From Moraxellaceae bacterium (lineage in GTDB: Bacteria > Pseudomonadota > Gammaproteobacteria > Pseudomonadales > Moraxellaceae): a DNA stretch of 6,622 nucleotides. A model generated the notes under the pieces. That model was not told the origin of the DNA. It searched no databases and worked only from the letters and a program-made list of their open reading frames with translations. The DNA is taken from the NCBI GenBank assembly GCA_030684415.1, contig JAUXNL010000259.1:1-6622 (forward strand), given 5' to 3'. Made by a program: the position numbers and the translations under genes. This document shows, piece after piece, positions 5,616-6,622 of the stretch (its first letter is position 1; each line of letters starts with the position of its first letter).

Positions 5616-6622
5616 ATGACTGCACCCGCCCCTGCTCCCGTCGCCGCACGGCATCGCCGTCCGCTGGCTCGCCGCGCGCGCCATGTCGCCATCAATGCCC
5701 GCGACCGTTTCTTGCGCACCGATACGCTGGTACAGGCGGGACAAACGCCGTTCGAGGTCGTGCAGGACGACGGGCTGGTGACGCTACGCCACTACCTGCC
5801 GCTCAACGAAAGCGAAATTGATTTCGATGGAGGCCGCCTCAAGGTGGCGACCGAGCGCCAACGCATGCCACTGGTGATCGTGCCGCCGCTCGCAGTGAAC
5901 ATGACGATTTATGATTTGTTTCCGGACCGTAGCCTGGTGCGCTATTTCCTGGCGCGCGGCTTCGATGTTTATCTGATCGACTGGGGCGTACCCGGCTTCC
6001 GCCACACGCATTACACCTTCGAGACCTATGCAGCGCATCTGATGCCGGGCCTCATCTCCGCCGTGCGCGCGCACAGCGGCCAGCAGGAACTGTCATTGCA
6101 CGGCTGGAGTCTGGGTGGCGTGCTGTCGCTCTGCTACGCCGCACTCACCAAAGATGCCGACATCAAGAACCTCGTGATTCTCGGTGCACCAGTGAACACG
6201 CATGCCTCCGGTGCCCTCGGCAAGTTCTACCAGATGGTGAAGCGCAACGCGGAGCGTGTGGAGCGCCGCACCGGTCTGCGCATCCATGATGTGCCGGCAC
6301 CGATGCTGCACACGCCGGGCTGGATCAACGTGATCAGCTTCAAGTTCACCAACCCGGTGGGCAGCGTACTCGGCTACTGGGATTTGTTGCGCAAGCTGGG
6401 CGACCGCGAATTCGTTACTGATCACGCCACACAGTCTGCCTTTCTCGACAACATGGTGGCCTACACCGGCGGCGTGGTGAAAGACATGATCGGCCGGCTG
6501 TGGATCGACAACGAACTCTCCACTGGCGTCATGCACATCGCCGGCACCGAGGCGCATCTCGCCGACATCGGGGCAGCGCTGCTTACTATTGGTGGCAAAC
6601 GCGACACCATGGTGACCCGCCC
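5616..6622 (+). CDS. PhaC class III-like alpha/beta hydrolase with serine nucleophile, partial
   Basis: The frame runs from ATG 5616 to the right edge (335 complete residues). It matches the layout of class III polyhydroxyalkanoate synthase PhaC: VPPL at 89-92, PDRSLV, GFDVYLIDWG at 115-124, and the lipase-like box HGWSLGG followed by LSLCYAAL. In true PhaC the box is GxCxG and the cysteine carries the growing polyester; here the position is Ser165. The catalytic aspartate is probably Asp330 in GGKRDTMV, about the spacing seen in class III enzymes (Cys149 and Asp302 in Allochromatium). The catalytic histidine would lie just beyond the window. With serine, the protein may be a hydrolase (PHA depolymerase, esterase or thioesterase) on a synthase scaffold instead of a polymerase. 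There is no signal peptide, so it is intracellular. No phaE partner lies upstream; one could lie downstream. The start is supported by GGAGG eight bases before it. Confidence 0.85.
   Translation, partial: MTAPAPAPVAARHRRPLARRARHVAINARDRFLRTDTLVQAGQTPFEVVQDDGLVTLRHYLPLNESEIDFDGGRLKVATERQRMPLVIVPPLAVNMTIYDLFPDRSLVRYFLARGFDVYLIDWGVPGFRHTHYTFETYAAHLMPGLISAVRAHSGQQELSLHGWSLGGVLSLCYAALTKDADIKNLVILGAPVNTHASGALGKFYQMVKRNAERVERRTGLRIHDVPAPMLHTPGWINVISFKFTNPVGSVLGYWDLLRKLGDREFVTDHATQSAFLDNMVAYTGGVVKDMIGRLWIDNELSTGVMHIAGTEAHLADIGAALLTIGGKRDTMVTR

Noticed and set aside
4908..5744. 278-codon minus-strand frame spanning the CxxCH gene end, the terminator and the PhaC-like start
   Set aside because: It crosses two genes, a strong terminator and a promoter region. 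Its sequence shows no recognisable domain and no plausible start signal.
5784..6557. Minus-strand frames of 96 and 154 codons inside the PhaC-like gene
   Set aside because: They are shadows of a frame that carries clear PhaC-family motifs, and their His/Val/Ala-rich composition is typical of antisense reading.
1..6622. Search for tRNA, rRNA, CRISPR array, transposon ends or a defence gene cluster
   Set aside because: No cloverleaf with CCA-type ends, no regularly spaced repeats, no transposase motifs and no nuclease or toxin-antitoxin pair were seen by eye.

Overview
The window looks like an ordinary chromosomal stretch of a fairly GC-rich proteobacterium, most likely a gammaproteobacterium. 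The main clue is the ATP-dependent phosphoenolpyruvate carboxykinase, whose sequence resembles the roughly 513-residue Pseudomonas-type enzymes. A class III PhaC-like protein and a tandem-GST_N protein fit the same broad group. There are no tRNA or rRNA genes, no CRISPR array and no insertion sequence. The taxonomic call is inference from remembered family sequences, not from a search.

Layout from left to right. (1) Positions 1-644, minus strand: the N-terminal part of a six-helix membrane protein, cut by the window edge, probably the sensor half of a GGDEF-type signalling enzyme. (2) 916-1695, minus: a 259-residue protein with two glutathione-S-transferase N-terminal (thioredoxin-fold) domains. 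The first carries CPYC and the second has SPYS at the matching place. (3) 1696-2037: a gene-free leader with hairpins and two copies of a CGCGGATACCG palindrome just before pckA. (4) 2038-3582, plus: pckA, complete, with all expected catalytic motifs. (5) 3593-3630: a perfect 17-bp hairpin terminator shared with the convergent gene. (6) 3681-4085, minus: a DCC-family (DUF393) thiol-disulfide oxidoreductase-like protein. (7) 4086-4328: a divergent promoter region with an AT-rich core bounded by a near-perfect 16-bp inverted repeat. (8) 4329-5273, plus: an unrecognised exported helical protein ending in a CxxCH haem-attachment motif. (9) 5274-5615: a long 3' region with a 13-bp direct repeat and a strong terminator, then the leader of the next gene. 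(10) 5616 to the right edge, plus: a PhaC class III-like alpha/beta hydrolase whose nucleophile position is Ser instead of Cys.

The genes do not form one operon; most are single transcription units separated by promoters and terminators. PckA (gluconeogenesis) and the PhaC-like protein (storage polymer or acyl metabolism) both belong to central carbon metabolism. The GST_N, DCC and CxxCH proteins share a thiol/redox theme. The points most worth a second look are the divergent DCC/CxxCH pair with its symmetric operator-like sites, and the Ser-for-Cys swap in the PhaC-like protein. I see no multi-gene defence or mobile system.
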